Both the position numbers and the translations under genes were made by a program. A stretch of DNA of 64,000 nt, from the NCBI GenBank assembly GCA_002015125.1, contig MUYB01000020.1, positions 7,574 to 71,573 on the forward strand. The letters are read 5' to 3'. Position 1 is the first letter of the stretch. Each line of letters begins with the position of its first letter. This DNA is from [Haemophilus] felis. Its GTDB lineage: Bacteria > Pseudomonadota > Gammaproteobacteria > Enterobacterales > Pasteurellaceae. Below the pieces are notes generated by a model that had not been told where the DNA came from, made no database searches, and saw nothing but the letters and a program-made list of their open reading frames with translations. Shown piece by piece: positions 1 through 7,818 of the stretch.

Positions 1-302
1 CAATAATGCACATAATCATACTGCTCGGCAACGTCGCTGAAATCGAGCTTATTCACCGTGAGCGGAAAGCCCTCTTGCACCGCCTTGCAAAAACAGAATT
101 TTGTAGTTATCAGGAATATGGTAAAGCTGGCGGAAATCCTGCTCGGCAGCGGTAATCAGCTCCATAAACGGCTTACCACGGTGGCTCACTTCCATTACCG
201 ACGTGCCAACCCTTGCCAGTTGAGCAACTCATTTTGTGCCTGTGCCAACACCGCCGACGGCATCATCGCCGGCCCTGCACTAAAATTGAAAACCTGTGTC
301 AT
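1..302 (-). pseudogene. serC: Phosphoserine aminotransferase, decayed and cut by the window edge
   Basis: Reading leftward from an ATG at 302, the start matches SerC (PLP-dependent phosphoserine/phosphohydroxythreonine aminotransferase of serine and vitamin B6 synthesis): [15 protein letters not shown], then [10 protein letters not shown] one-base loss after that point breaks the frame; the next frame continues with [13 protein letters not shown] and ends at [10 protein letters not shown] second break follows, where roughly 40 residues expected in the family are missing, and a third frame resumes with LDFSDVAEQYDYVHY before the window ends. A missing internal block plus two frame changes cannot be a single sequencing error. 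The PLP-lysine region lies outside the window. The identity is confident; loss of function is inferred. An intact copy may exist elsewhere in the genome. Confidence 0.85.
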
Positions 303-557
303 TGTGTTTGTCCTTATTTTTATGAAAATAGCGTGCTGCTATCATACCGCAAAACCTCACGAACTTAATTCATCGGCTAAAATTTCCGCTTGTTTTATCT
401 GTCCTCTGTTGTCTGTCATCTGATGTGAGATGCCACGCAGTCGTCCATTTTTTCCCCCCTCAATCGCTTAAATAACACGCAAAACAACAAAAATTTTTAC
501 ACTGTTTACAGTACAGTATAAATTTTCAGCAAACAGATAACAGAAAGCAGAAAAGAC
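303..557. other. Intergenic region between serC remnant and adhesin
   Basis: About 340 bases separate the serC remnant from the adhesin start. The first part is the divergent upstream region of serC. The part near 480-555 is A/T-rich and leads into the poly-G promoter described separately. No open reading frame with a plausible ribosome binding site and no strong hairpin was seen here. Confidence 0.5.
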
Positions 558-590
558 TTGACATTTTGCGGGGGGGGGGGGGGGTAAAGT
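558..590 (+). promoter_or_regulatory. Adhesin promoter with 15-G spacer tract
   Basis: A perfect -35 box TTGACA lies at 558-563 and a -10-like TAAAGT at 585-590. Between them sit TTTTGC and an uninterrupted run of 15 G (570-584), giving a spacer of 21 bases. An optimal spacer of 17 would need 11 G. Poly-G runs of this length slip during replication, and the same arrangement is known for phase-variable adhesin promoters such as uspA1 in Moraxella. The present length would predict weak expression. The boxes are seen; the switching is inferred. Confidence 0.7.
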
Positions 591-644
591 TGTGAACGGA
601 TGTATTTCCCCTAAATACATATTAGATTTCAATTGGAGCTTATT

Positions 645-2126
645 ATGAAAAAACTTTCTCTTATTTCTCTTGCTGTGTTGACAGCAGTGAGCGTGCAGGC
701 GAACACGGAGGACACAGAGTTTGGTGCGGAATCATTATTGAACACCACGCCAGTCGAAGTGGGACAACCAGTCATCTCAAAAGCAACCACCAAAGCAGAC
801 ATCATTAACCTTGAGAAACAATTACAAACCTTTGAAGAGCTCGACCATCTTGCAGAATTTTATGCTGATGCCTTAGAATTGATTGAAGCAGCACCACAAG
901 GCAACAGTCAAAAATTGGTTATGCCGCCATTGGTGTTCGAAATTAGAAATTTCTATAACGACATTGCTGCCTCTGCCATTGCAGATGCCGTTTCAGAAGC
1001 GAAAGATGCTGAGGCAAACAAAGAAAGTAAAGACATTCCTAAAAATTTAAGCCATCCCAAAAATATCAAAAATGTCACCGACAAAATGATTTTGGCTGCC
1101 AAAAAAGCTGCCAAAGAATTAAAAGATGAGGACACAGGCAAACCAACTCGTTTAATTTTTGAAGAGTTAAACAAAGAACTTGCCACATTAAGAACAGCCT
1201 TTGACGATGAAGTGAAAAAATTGCCAGCTACTGAACAAGAAAAAGTAGCGAAGGCTGCTACGACGCTCAGTAATTTTGTGCGAGATAGCAATGAAGAGAT
1301 TGCATTGTTCACGGATGCAGCTGCATACGAACACAACCTCAACCAAGCATTTGGTGGTGAGCGGAGCAACAAACCAGTCGATGCATATTTGCGAGATGGG
1401 GCAAGCCGTTGGATTGACAACGTCGCAAATACAAAAGCAGAGGAAGATGAAGCTGTTGCAGGTATTCTTGGCAACGTTGGTGCGAATGGAAAACGAACTG
1501 GGGGAAGCCGACAAAAGGAAGTGGATAAAGCTGTTGATCTATTAGAGAAATACCATGATGAAGAACTCAAGCAAGATCCAGCAATTGGAAATGATGAAAC
1601 TAAGAGAAAACAAGCAGCTAAAGGGAAAGCGGAGGAAGATATCGGCAAAATGCTTCTTACGGTGGATATTGTTAAAGAAGAAATTGAATTAAACAGACGC
1701 ATTCAACGAATTTATGATGATAAACAAAACTTGCGTATTTTGGAAAATCGTCTTTCTATTAACCAGCATGAAATTCGTTTAAACCAACATGACTTGCGCT
1801 TAAATCAACATGACTTGCGCTTAAATCAACATGATTTGCGTATTGGCAATTTAGAGCAAAAATTCGAAAAATTGGATAAAAAAGTTGACCGTGTTGCCGC
1901 ACAAGCTGCTGCAATGGCAGCCATTGATTTCAGCAATATTGGCGTAAGAAAAGTAAAATTAGGTGCGGGATTGGGCTGGCATAACGGCACATCTGCCGTT
2001 GCTGTCGGTATTGCTACCGCTCCAACCGCAAATTGGTTCCTTAATGCCAAAGCCTCTGCAACGCCAAAATCAAATAACACAAACTTCACTTTCGGCGTTG
2101 GTGCGACTTATGAGTTTGGTTATTAA
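645..2126 (+). CDS. YadA-like trimeric autotransporter adhesin
   Basis: This is a 493-residue surface protein that should be secreted through the outer membrane by type V (trimeric) secretion. The start at 645 is chosen because GGAG lies 7 bases ahead and a clean signal peptide follows (MKKLSLISLAVLTAVSVQA). Residues of about 25-360 are lysine- and glutamate-rich and look helical; no YadA-type head repeats are visible. Near residue 373 four seven-residue units (NQHDLRL-like) form a coiled-coil stalk, followed by LEQKFEKLDKKVDRVAAQAAAM and a C-terminal barrel with the typical final strand ending YEFGY. Expression is probably governed by the upstream poly-G promoter, and a strong terminator follows. 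An ApiA/Omp100-like role (binding to host cells or serum factors) is possible but cannot be read from the sequence. The class is secure, the ligand is unknown. Confidence 0.85.
   Translation: MKKLSLISLAVLTAVSVQANTEDTEFGAESLLNTTPVEVGQPVISKATTKADIINLEKQLQTFEELDHLAEFYADALELIEAAPQGNSQKLVMPPLVFEIRNFYNDIAASAIADAVSEAKDAEANKESKDIPKNLSHPKNIKNVTDKMILAAKKAAKELKDEDTGKPTRLIFEELNKELATLRTAFDDEVKKLPATEQEKVAKAATTLSNFVRDSNEEIALFTDAAAYEHNLNQAFGGERSNKPVDAYLRDGASRWIDNVANTKAEEDEAVAGILGNVGANGKRTGGSRQKEVDKAVDLLEKYHDEELKQDPAIGNDETKRKQAAKGKAEEDIGKMLLTVDIVKEEIELNRRIQRIYDDKQNLRILENRLSINQHEIRLNQHDLRLNQHDLRLNQHDLRIGNLEQKFEKLDKKVDRVAAQAAAMAAIDFSNIGVRKVKLGAGLGWHNGTSAVAVGIATAPTANWFLNAKASATPKSNNTNFTFGVGATYEFGY
1761..1844 (+). 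repeat. Four tandem 21-bp units in adhesin stalk
   Basis: Four in-frame 21-base units (1761, 1782, 1803, 1824) encode heptads of the form N-Q-H-x-x-R-L/I. Units 2 and 3 differ at a single base, so copy number could change by recombination or slippage without breaking the frame, lengthening or shortening the coiled-coil stalk. Confidence 0.85.
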
Positions 2127-2153
2127 TCCTAATTCAATAGATTAAACATCACA

Positions 2154-2185
2154 GAGGTCGATAAAAATCGACCTCTTTTTTTTTT
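2154..2185 (+). terminator. Rho-independent terminator of the adhesin gene
   Basis: A perfect 9-bp stem GAGGTCGAT/ATCGACCTC with an AAAA loop is followed by ten T, 27 bases after the adhesin stop. Confidence 0.92.
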
Positions 2186-2231
2186 GCTTTTTAAGTTTGG
2201 GCATACCGTGCTGGTGTGGTGTATAAATTTA

Positions 2232-2935
2232 GGGGCTGTCCTAGATAACGACAAAAAACTCGATTTAGGTTAAGATAGTTGAATGAGAAAAAGTCGTTTA
2301 AGTCAGCATAAACAAAATAAACTTATTGAGCTGTTTGTTGCAGGAGTTACTGCGAGAACAGCGGCTGAGCTAGTGAATGTAAACAAAACCACTGCCGCTT
2401 ACTATTTTCATCGCTTGCGATTACTCATCTATCAAAACAGCCCACATTTAGAGATGTTTGATGGGGAAGTAGAAGCCGACGAAAGCTATTTTGGTGGTAC
2501 ACGAAAAGGTAAGCGTGGTGTAGCGGGTAAAACTGCGGTATTCGGGCTGTTGAAACGTAATGGTAAGGTTTACACCGTTGCTGTACCAAACACGCAATCC
2601 ACGACTTTGTTACCGATAATTCGAGAGCAAGTTAAACCAGATAGCATTGTTTACACGGATTTCTACCGAAGCTATGATGTGAGTGAATTTAACCATTTTC
2701 GTATCAACCACAGCACACACTTTGCAGAAAAACAAAATCACATTAACGGAATTGAGAATTTTTGGAATCAAGCAAAACGCCATTTACGCAAATTTAATGG
2801 TATTCCCAAAGCCCATTTTGAGCTGTATTTGAAGGAATGCGAATGGCGTTTTAATCACAGTAACTTAAAATCTCAAATTTCCATTTTAAAACAATTAGTT
2901 AAAGGGAGTTTGAGTTAGTTATCTAGGACAGCCCC
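2232..2935 (+). mobile_element. IS1016-like insertion sequence (IS1595 family)
   Basis: A 704-bp element is bounded by perfect 18-bp inverted repeats, GGGGCTGTCCTAGATAAC at 2232-2249 and its complement at 2918-2935, and carries one transposase gene. Size, ends and transposase fit the IS1016 group known from Haemophilus. The 8 bases on either side do not match, so no target duplication is visible; this suggests later rearrangement or deletion at one side. The right side abuts a truncated gene. Confidence 0.9.
2283..2918 (+). CDS. IS1016-like transposase
   Basis: This 211-residue protein is a DDE-type transposase of the IS1595/ISXO2 family. An N-terminal helix-turn-helix-like stretch (about residues 15-45) precedes the catalytic core: EADESYFGG (about 62-70), YTDFYRSYD (about 124-132) and the late NGIENFWNQAKRHLRKF block (about 158-175). 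Length is normal for IS1016 and the frame is intact, so it may still be active. The stop codon overlaps the first base of the right inverted repeat. It catalyses movement of its own element and can mobilise flanking DNA when two copies are present. Confidence 0.9.
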   Translation: MRKSRLSQHKQNKLIELFVAGVTARTAAELVNVNKTTAAYYFHRLRLLIYQNSPHLEMFDGEVEADESYFGGTRKGKRGVAGKTAVFGLLKRNGKVYTVAVPNTQSTTLLPIIREQVKPDSIVYTDFYRSYDVSEFNHFRINHSTHFAEKQNHINGIENFWNQAKRHLRKFNGIPKAHFELYLKECEWRFNHSNLKSQISILKQLVKGSLS

Positions 2936-3030
2936 TTAGTTAAACATTGATATTGATAGTTAAAGGAAATATCTCCTGAATCATCAATTAATGCGTTACC
3001 ACCAAAAGCAATTACTAATAATTTATCCAT
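2923..3030 (-). pseudogene. Truncated carbamate kinase-like gene fragment
   Basis: An ATG at 3030, preceded by AAGGAGAACGTA, opens a frame beginning MDKLLVIAFGGNALID, which carries the amino-acid-kinase signature GGNAL typical of carbamate kinases (ArcC/YqeA group). After about 31 residues the frame runs into the right end of the IS and stops inside its inverted repeat. About 280 residues expected in the family are missing; they are not found on the far side of the IS, so the rest has been deleted rather than merely split. Carbamate kinase makes ATP and ammonia from carbamoyl phosphate in arginine or purine breakdown. The short match keeps the family call tentative. Confidence 0.6.
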
Positions 3031-3554
3031 TACGTTCTCCTTGGTTTTCCTACACTCTAAAACAGTTTTAAGGGTAAAAAAAGCAAATAGTTTTGACTGT
3101 ATTGAACAAATATTTTGAGTTCTTACGAAGGGAGACAGGAAGGGAAAAGTTTTGTTTAATAAATTCAGGAAAGAACCAATTGTGTAAAAATATATTTTTA
3201 AATTTTTGAAAATAATAATTTATGATTAAAATTCATTTTTCTTAAAATGAAATTTGATAAAGCTATTTCAGTGAAATGAATTTTTAAAATTTAATATGTT
3301 ATATAAATAATAAATCTTATGGTATCAAGATGTTAACTGCAGCCTTATCCTATTTTTCATAACGTCATCAACAGATAAGAAATTACGATAGATATGTTGT
3401 TACAAAAAAGTTTAAAAATAGAATCTTTCCCCAAAATTTTAAAAAAGATAGAGGTAAAGATTAAAGGAAAATCATCTAGTTATCGCTTTTTACCTCTGTA
3501 AAATTACCAAATTAAATCATTTATCTAACCGTTTTTAATTAATCTAATTTCTAA
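3031..3554. other. A/T-rich gap without genes
   Basis: Roughly 520 bases of very A/T-rich sequence between the kinase fragment and the tRNA-Leu fragment. It probably contains the old promoter of the kinase gene. No credible reading frame, terminator or repeat family was recognised. Such sequence is common at worn edges of integrated elements. Confidence 0.5.
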
Positions 3555-3611
3555 GATTTAAAATCCCTCGACTTTCGAGTCGTGGCGGTTCAAGCCCGCC
3601 CTCGGACACCA
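3555..3611 (+). pseudogene. 3' half of a tRNA-Leu(TAA) gene, likely attachment-site scar
   Basis: The sequence contains an anticodon loop TTTAAAA (anticodon TAA at 3559-3561), the 3' anticodon stem, a long class II variable arm (CGACTTTCGAGTCG), a complete T arm (GGCGG/CCGCC with TTCAAGC), the 3' acceptor strand CTCGGAC and ACCA. The 5' half is absent: no GTCCGAG acceptor strand or D arm lies upstream, and the 5' anticodon stem loses pairing after two base pairs. Tyrosine integrases of phages and islands typically recombine at tRNA 3' halves starting at the anticodon loop and leave exactly such a duplicate at the far end. In this orientation the element would lie to the left, with the intact tRNA beyond the window. 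Confidence 0.8.
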
Positions 3612-3640
3612 TTTAAAATACTATTAAAAAACAACAAGGT

Positions 3641-3664
3641 AGTCGCTTAAGGGGCTTTTTTTTT
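3641..3664 (+). terminator. Terminator downstream of tRNA-Leu fragment
   Basis: An imperfect stem AGTCGCTT/AAGGGGCT runs straight into nine T. It sits 30 bases after the tRNA fragment and may be the original tRNA-Leu terminator, carried along with the attachment site. Confidence 0.6.
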
Positions 3665-3684
3665 GTGTCTGGAATTTGCTAAAT

Positions 3685-4878
3685 TTACCCCATTCCTTCC
3701 GCACAAGCATAAGCAGAACTCCATGCCCACTGGAAATTATAGCCACCTAGCCAGCCTGTTACATCTAAAACTTCGCCAATAAAGTACAGTCCGTCAATGC
3801 CCTTTGCTTGCATGGTTTTAGATGAAATTTGGTTGGTATCAACACCGCCTTGGGTTACTTCTGCGGTGCGATATCCCTCAGTGCCATTGGGTTGGAATTG
3901 CCAATGATGAATCAGCGTATCGAGTTGTTGCATGTGTGAATTGCTCAGTTGTGCCAACACTTCATCTTGCAATAAACTTTGACTGAGCCAAAGCTCAATT
4001 AACTTTTTCGGTAATAATTTTGCAAGGGCATTTTTTAGTTGTAATTTGGGGGAATGGCGACGTAGCTGCTGCAAATGCTCCACTATATTTAACGTGGGTA
4101 ATAAATCCACGCTGACGCCTTCAGTGGGTTGCCAATAATTTGAGATTTGTAACACCGCAGGACCAGAAATACCGCGGTGAGTGAACAATAAATGGTTGCA
4201 GAAAGATTTTCCACATTGTGCTCGAATACAAACAGGCAATGAAATTCCTGCTAACGCCGCATAGTGCTTGTCTTGTTCTAAATAAGTGAAGGGCACTAAA
4301 CTGGCGCGTGGTGGAATGACATTAAGCCCAAACTGTTGCGCAACTTGATAACCCAAAGGCGTCGCACCCAAAGCTGGCATAGATAAACCGCCAGTCGCAA
4401 GCACGAGATGATCGCAGCTCCAATGCTGTTGGTTAGCCTGTAAAATAAATTTTGCTTCTGTTGAACCTTGTTCTATTTGGGAAATTTGCTGGCGTAATTG
4501 AATATCAACCTGATATTTTTCACATTCCGCGGTTAACATGGCTACAATTTTTTCTGCCCCCTCGTCGGTAAATAATTGCCCCAATTCTTTTTCGTGATAG
4601 GCGATACCGTATTCCGTCACTAAGGCAATAAAATCCCATTGAGTAAAACGCGCTAGGGCGGATTTTACAAAATGGGGATTTTGCGAAAGATAATGTTGAG
4701 GCGTAACATCAAGATTGGTGAAGTTACAAAAACCGCCGCCAGACATCAAAATTTTACGTCCCGCTTTTTTGCCGTTGTCTAATACGGTTACTTGCTTACC
4801 ACGCTTCGCACACTGGCTTGCACAAAATAATCCCGCAGCGCCAGCGCCTAGAATAATGACCTCAGAATGTTTTGTCAT
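3685..4878 (-). CDS. yhiN: HI0933-family flavoprotein (YhiN/BaiN-like)
   Basis: This is a 397-residue cytosolic FAD-binding protein of the HI0933/YhiN family. A Rossmann dinucleotide motif GAGAAGLFCA lies at about residues 11-20, followed by GRKILMSGGGFCNFTN, which is the family hallmark, and a C-terminal GLYFIGEVLDVTGWLGGYN block that completes the FAD site. Length is normal. The physiological reaction is not established for most members; some are annotated as NAD(P)/FAD-dependent oxidoreductases. It is transcribed alone, convergent to the tRNA fragment and divergent from the iron transporter, with about 200 bases shared upstream. The family call is secure. Confidence 0.9.
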   Translation of the reverse strand: MTKHSEVIILGAGAAGLFCASQCAKRGKQVTVLDNGKKAGRKILMSGGGFCNFTNLDVTPQHYLSQNPHFVKSALARFTQWDFIALVTEYGIAYHEKELGQLFTDEGAEKIVAMLTAECEKYQVDIQLRQQISQIEQGSTEAKFILQANQQHWSCDHLVLATGGLSMPALGATPLGYQVAQQFGLNVIPPRASLVPFTYLEQDKHYAALAGISLPVCIRAQCGKSFCNHLLFTHRGISGPAVLQISNYWQPTEGVSVDLLPTLNIVEHLQQLRRHSPKLQLKNALAKLLPKKLIELWLSQSLLQDEVLAQLSNSHMQQLDTLIHHWQFQPNGTEGYRTAEVTQGGVDTNQISSKTMQAKGIDGLYFIGEVLDVTGWLGGYNFQWAWSSAYACAEGMG

Positions 4879-5000
4879 AATAGTGAGAATGTATAATCAA
4901 AAAGAGGCAAAACTGTATCTTGCATAAACGCGATATGCAAATAAAAATTATCAAAACCTGCTTTTTATCCTAATCAATAACAGTTCTCGCTCTCTTAAAT

Positions 5001-5043
5001 AAAAATTATTCTCATTGACTTGAATAAAAAATTTGATTACATT
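5001..5043 (+). promoter_or_regulatory. Fur box overlapping the iron-transporter promoter
   Basis: A -35 TTGACT (5015-5020) and -10 TACATT (5038-5043) are separated by exactly 17 bases. Overlapping the -35, AAAAATTATTCTCATTG (5001-5017) read on the other strand matches 12 of 15 central positions of the Fur consensus AATGATAATCATTAT. Iron-loaded Fur would therefore block the promoter, as expected for an iron uptake operon. The match is by eye. Confidence 0.65.
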
Positions 5044-5082
5044 AGCGCCAGTTTTCACAACCTATCCAATGAGGAATTTTCT

Positions 5083-6099
5083 ATGAAAAAATATACCGCA
5101 CTCGCACTTGCTGTATCTGCATTCGTTTCATCTGCGGCATTCGCCTCAACCAATGAAGTGAATGTGTATTCTTATCGTCAAGCTTATTTAATTGAACCAA
5201 TTTTAAAAGAGTTTGAGAAAGAAACAGGTATTCAAGTTAACGTTATTTTTGCGGATAAAGGCTTAGTTGAACGCGTGAAAAAAGAGGGCAAAATTAGCCC
5301 AGCAGACGTGCTTCTTACCGTAGATATCAGCCGTGTAATGGAAATTGTGAACGCAGGTCTTGCACAATCTGTTCATAGCCATAAATTAGAGAAAAATATT
5401 CCTGCGCAATTCCGTGATTCTAAAGATCAATGGTTTGCGCTCACCACACGCGCTCGCGCTATTTACACGTCTAAAGATCGCGTAGGTAAATTACCTGCAG
5501 ATTTCACTTATTATGATTTAGCAAAACCGGAATACAAAGGCAAAGTCTGTGTGCGTTCTGGTAAACATGCTTACAACGTTTCTTTAGTGGCATCTATGAT
5601 CGCGCATGATGGCGAAGCGAAAGCAAAAGCGTTCTTAGAAGGATTAAAAGCTAATCTTGCGCGTAAACCACAAGGTGGAGACCGCGATCAAGTGAAAGCG
5701 ATCAAAGAAGGTGTTTGTGATTATTCATTAGGTAACAGCTACTACTTCGGTAAAATGCTTAACGATGAAAAACAACGTAGCTGGGCAGAAGCGGTTTACA
5801 TCAACTTCCCTAACCAAGAAGCTAAAGGTACGCACGTGAACATTAGCGGTGTGGCTATTGCGAAATATGCGCCAAATAAAAAGAATGCAGTGAAATTGGT
5901 TGAATATTTAAGTGGCGAAAAAGCACAACATTTATATGCTGAATTGAACCACGAATATCCAGTAAAACCAGGTGTTGCTCGTTCTCAATTAGTACAATCT
6001 TGGGGGGATTTCAAAGCAGATAAACTCGCTTTAGAAAAAATCGCAGAAAACTACGACAAAGCATTGAAATTAATTGACGAAGTGAAATTCGATCTTTAA
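5083..6099 (+). CDS. afuA: Ferric iron ABC transporter, periplasmic binding protein
   Basis: This 338-residue protein captures Fe3+ in the periplasm for the permease encoded next door. The start at 5083 is chosen because GAGG lies ahead and a signal peptide follows (MKKYTALALAVSAFVSSAAFA). The mature protein begins STNEVNVYSYRQAYLIEP, which is the AfuA/Mannheimia FbpA type rather than the H. influenzae HitA type (VYNGQH). The paired tyrosines in GNSYYFGKM (about 225) are the expected iron ligands, and RKPQGGDRDQVKAI is a conserved family stretch. It is the first gene of afuABC, controlled by a Fur-type promoter and followed by a hairpin that would favour excess binding protein over permease. 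Function and class are secure. Confidence 0.93.
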   Translation: MKKYTALALAVSAFVSSAAFASTNEVNVYSYRQAYLIEPILKEFEKETGIQVNVIFADKGLVERVKKEGKISPADVLLTVDISRVMEIVNAGLAQSVHSHKLEKNIPAQFRDSKDQWFALTTRARAIYTSKDRVGKLPADFTYYDLAKPEYKGKVCVRSGKHAYNVSLVASMIAHDGEAKAKAFLEGLKANLARKPQGGDRDQVKAIKEGVCDYSLGNSYYFGKMLNDEKQRSWAEAVYINFPNQEAKGTHVNISGVAIAKYAPNKKNAVKLVEYLSGEKAQHLYAELNHEYPVKPGVARSQLVQSWGDFKADKLALEKIAENYDKALKLIDEVKFDL

Positions 6100-6120
6100 T
6101 TTATAGCACTCATCTTAAAT

Positions 6121-6143
6121 AGGGCGACAATGGTCGCCCTTTT
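6121..6143 (+). terminator. Attenuating hairpin between binding protein and permease genes
   Basis: A perfect stem AGGGCGAC/GTCGCCCT with a short loop is followed by only four T. It lies 21 bases after afuA and 27 before afuB. A partial terminator here would lower permease expression relative to the binding protein, a common arrangement in ABC operons. Confidence 0.75.
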
Positions 6144-6169
6144 AACATTTCCTCACGAGAGAATAAATC

Positions 6170-7816
6170 TTGAAAAAACTAGGCTGGATATTGACGGCAT
6201 CTTTGTTAGTCGCCTTTTTTGTTTTGCCCTTGCTTGCCATTGCGTATCTCTCTGTTGATGCGGATTGGAGTAATTTACAACATCTGTGGCAAACTGTTCT
6301 TGTGGATTACATATCCAACTCCACTTTGCTCGTGTTAGAAACAGTGGGGCTAAGTTTATGTTTTGCCTTACCCTCTGCTTGGATTGTCTCAAATTATCAA
6401 TTTTTCGGACATAAAATCTTGCAATGGGTACTCTGTTTGCCGCTTGCGATTCCTGCTTATTTAGTCGGCTATTTATATACAGATTTGCTGGATTATCCTG
6501 GTGTGGTGCAATCATTTTTACGCCAACTTTTTGGCTGGATCTCCGCACAAGATTATTGGTTTCCTGCTATTCGCACCCTCGGTGGAGCCAGCGTGGTACT
6601 CGCGCTTGTGCTTTATCCCTACATTTTTTTACTCGCACGCATCGCGTTATTAGAACAATCGGAAAACTTGCTACACAGCGCAAAAACCTTAGGGGCAAGT
6701 CGCTTTTATCTGTTTAGAAAAATTACGTTTCCATTAATTCGCCCAGCCATTGTGGTGGGTGCGGCGTTAGTCGCAATGGAAACCCTAGGGGATTTTGGTA
6801 CGGTCTATTATTTCGCGGTGCCGACGCTCACCACTGCCATTTATGACACTTGGCTTGGTTATGGAGATATTGGTTCTGCAAGTCAAATCTCTTTGTTAAT
6901 GTTGCTGATGATTTTAAGTTTGCTATGGGTGGAACAATATAGTCGCCGTAAACAGAAAATCTATCAGCGCGGTTATGAAAAGAAACCACAATTAAAAACA
7001 TTGCACGGTTGGAAACTTTGGTTGGCGCTATTTTATTGTTGGGGATTAGTGAGCGCTGCTTTCTTCATTCCTTTAGGGCGTTTAATTTATTGGAGTATTT
7101 CTTACTTTGAACTGGCACAAGTGGATAACTTCCTGAAATATGCAGGGCATAGTTTTTCAAGTTCCAGTTTGGCGGCACTAACCTGTGTGTTGTTTGCCCT
7201 ATTTTTACATTTCTTTAAGCGCTTTTATGCCCTTGGTTATCGCCATTCTCAATTGGGACAATACAGCCTGATGATTTCCTCTTTAGGATATGCTATTCCT
7301 GGCACGATTTTAGCCATTGGCATTATGATCCCTTACATTAGCGCCGATCATCTGCTTAACGATATGCTCGACTATTTCGGCATTAGCCCTGTGGGATTAG
7401 TGTTTTCGGGATCTATTTTCGCTTTAGTATCCGCCTACACCATTCGTTTTTCCGCAATGGCAATTGGTAGCATTGAAACTTCCTTCCAAAAAATTTCGCC
7501 CTCATTGGATATGGCAGCACGCACGCTAGGGCAAACTGAATGGAGGATTATTCGCAAAGTGCATATTCCATTGTTGTCTAAAGGTATTTTAACGGCGTTA
7601 ATGCTGGTGTTTATTGAAACCATGAAAGAGCTTAATGCGTCGTTGCTGTTGCGTCCTTTTAACTTTGATACGCTAGCCACCCATGTGTTTAATTTTACCT
7701 CCGATGAACAATTAGAGCAGGCGGCGCTACCTGCTATCGCCCTTGTACTGGTTGGATTGCTTCCAGTGCTTTGGCTCACTCGTTCCTTAATTCTCAATTC
7801 AGAAAAAGATCGTTAA
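6170..7816 (+). CDS. afuB: Ferric iron ABC transporter, fused permease
   Basis: This is a 548-residue inner-membrane protein made of two fused permease halves, each with about six membrane segments. Each half carries the cytoplasmic EAA-type loop that contacts the ATPase: AKTLGASRFYLFRKITFPLI (about 183-202) and ARTLGQTEWRIIRKVHIPLL (about 445-464). The fused layout is typical of FbpB/AfuB/SfuB. The only start with a fair ribosome site (CACGAGAG) is a TTG at 6170, giving MKKLGWILTASLLVAFFVLPL. The gene ends two bases before afuC, indicating translational coupling. It moves Fe3+ delivered by AfuA. Confidence 0.92.
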   Translation: MKKLGWILTASLLVAFFVLPLLAIAYLSVDADWSNLQHLWQTVLVDYISNSTLLVLETVGLSLCFALPSAWIVSNYQFFGHKILQWVLCLPLAIPAYLVGYLYTDLLDYPGVVQSFLRQLFGWISAQDYWFPAIRTLGGASVVLALVLYPYIFLLARIALLEQSENLLHSAKTLGASRFYLFRKITFPLIRPAIVVGAALVAMETLGDFGTVYYFAVPTLTTAIYDTWLGYGDIGSASQISLLMLLMILSLLWVEQYSRRKQKIYQRGYEKKPQLKTLHGWKLWLALFYCWGLVSAAFFIPLGRLIYWSISYFELAQVDNFLKYAGHSFSSSSLAALTCVLFALFLHFFKRFYALGYRHSQLGQYSLMISSLGYAIPGTILAIGIMIPYISADHLLNDMLDYFGISPVGLVFSGSIFALVSAYTIRFSAMAIGSIETSFQKISPSLDMAARTLGQTEWRIIRKVHIPLLSKGILTALMLVFIETMKELNASLLLRPFNFDTLATHVFNFTSDEQLEQAALPAIALVLVGLLPVLWLTRSLILNSEKDR

Positions 7817-7818
7817 TT

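Noticed and set aside
58..423. Plus-strand frame of 121 codons
   Set aside because: It lies antisense to the serC remnant, has no ribosome site and no recognisable protein features.
502..516. LexA-like sequence upstream of the adhesin
   Set aside because: CTG and CAG are separated by 9 bases instead of 10 and the centre lacks the TA-alternating pattern.
953..1702. Minus-strand frame of 249 codons inside the adhesin gene
   Set aside because: Antisense shadow caused by the biased codon use of the helical passenger; no ribosome site or homology.
2224..2943. Target-site duplication of the IS1016-like element
   Set aside because: The 8-base flanks differ on the two sides; no direct repeat is present.
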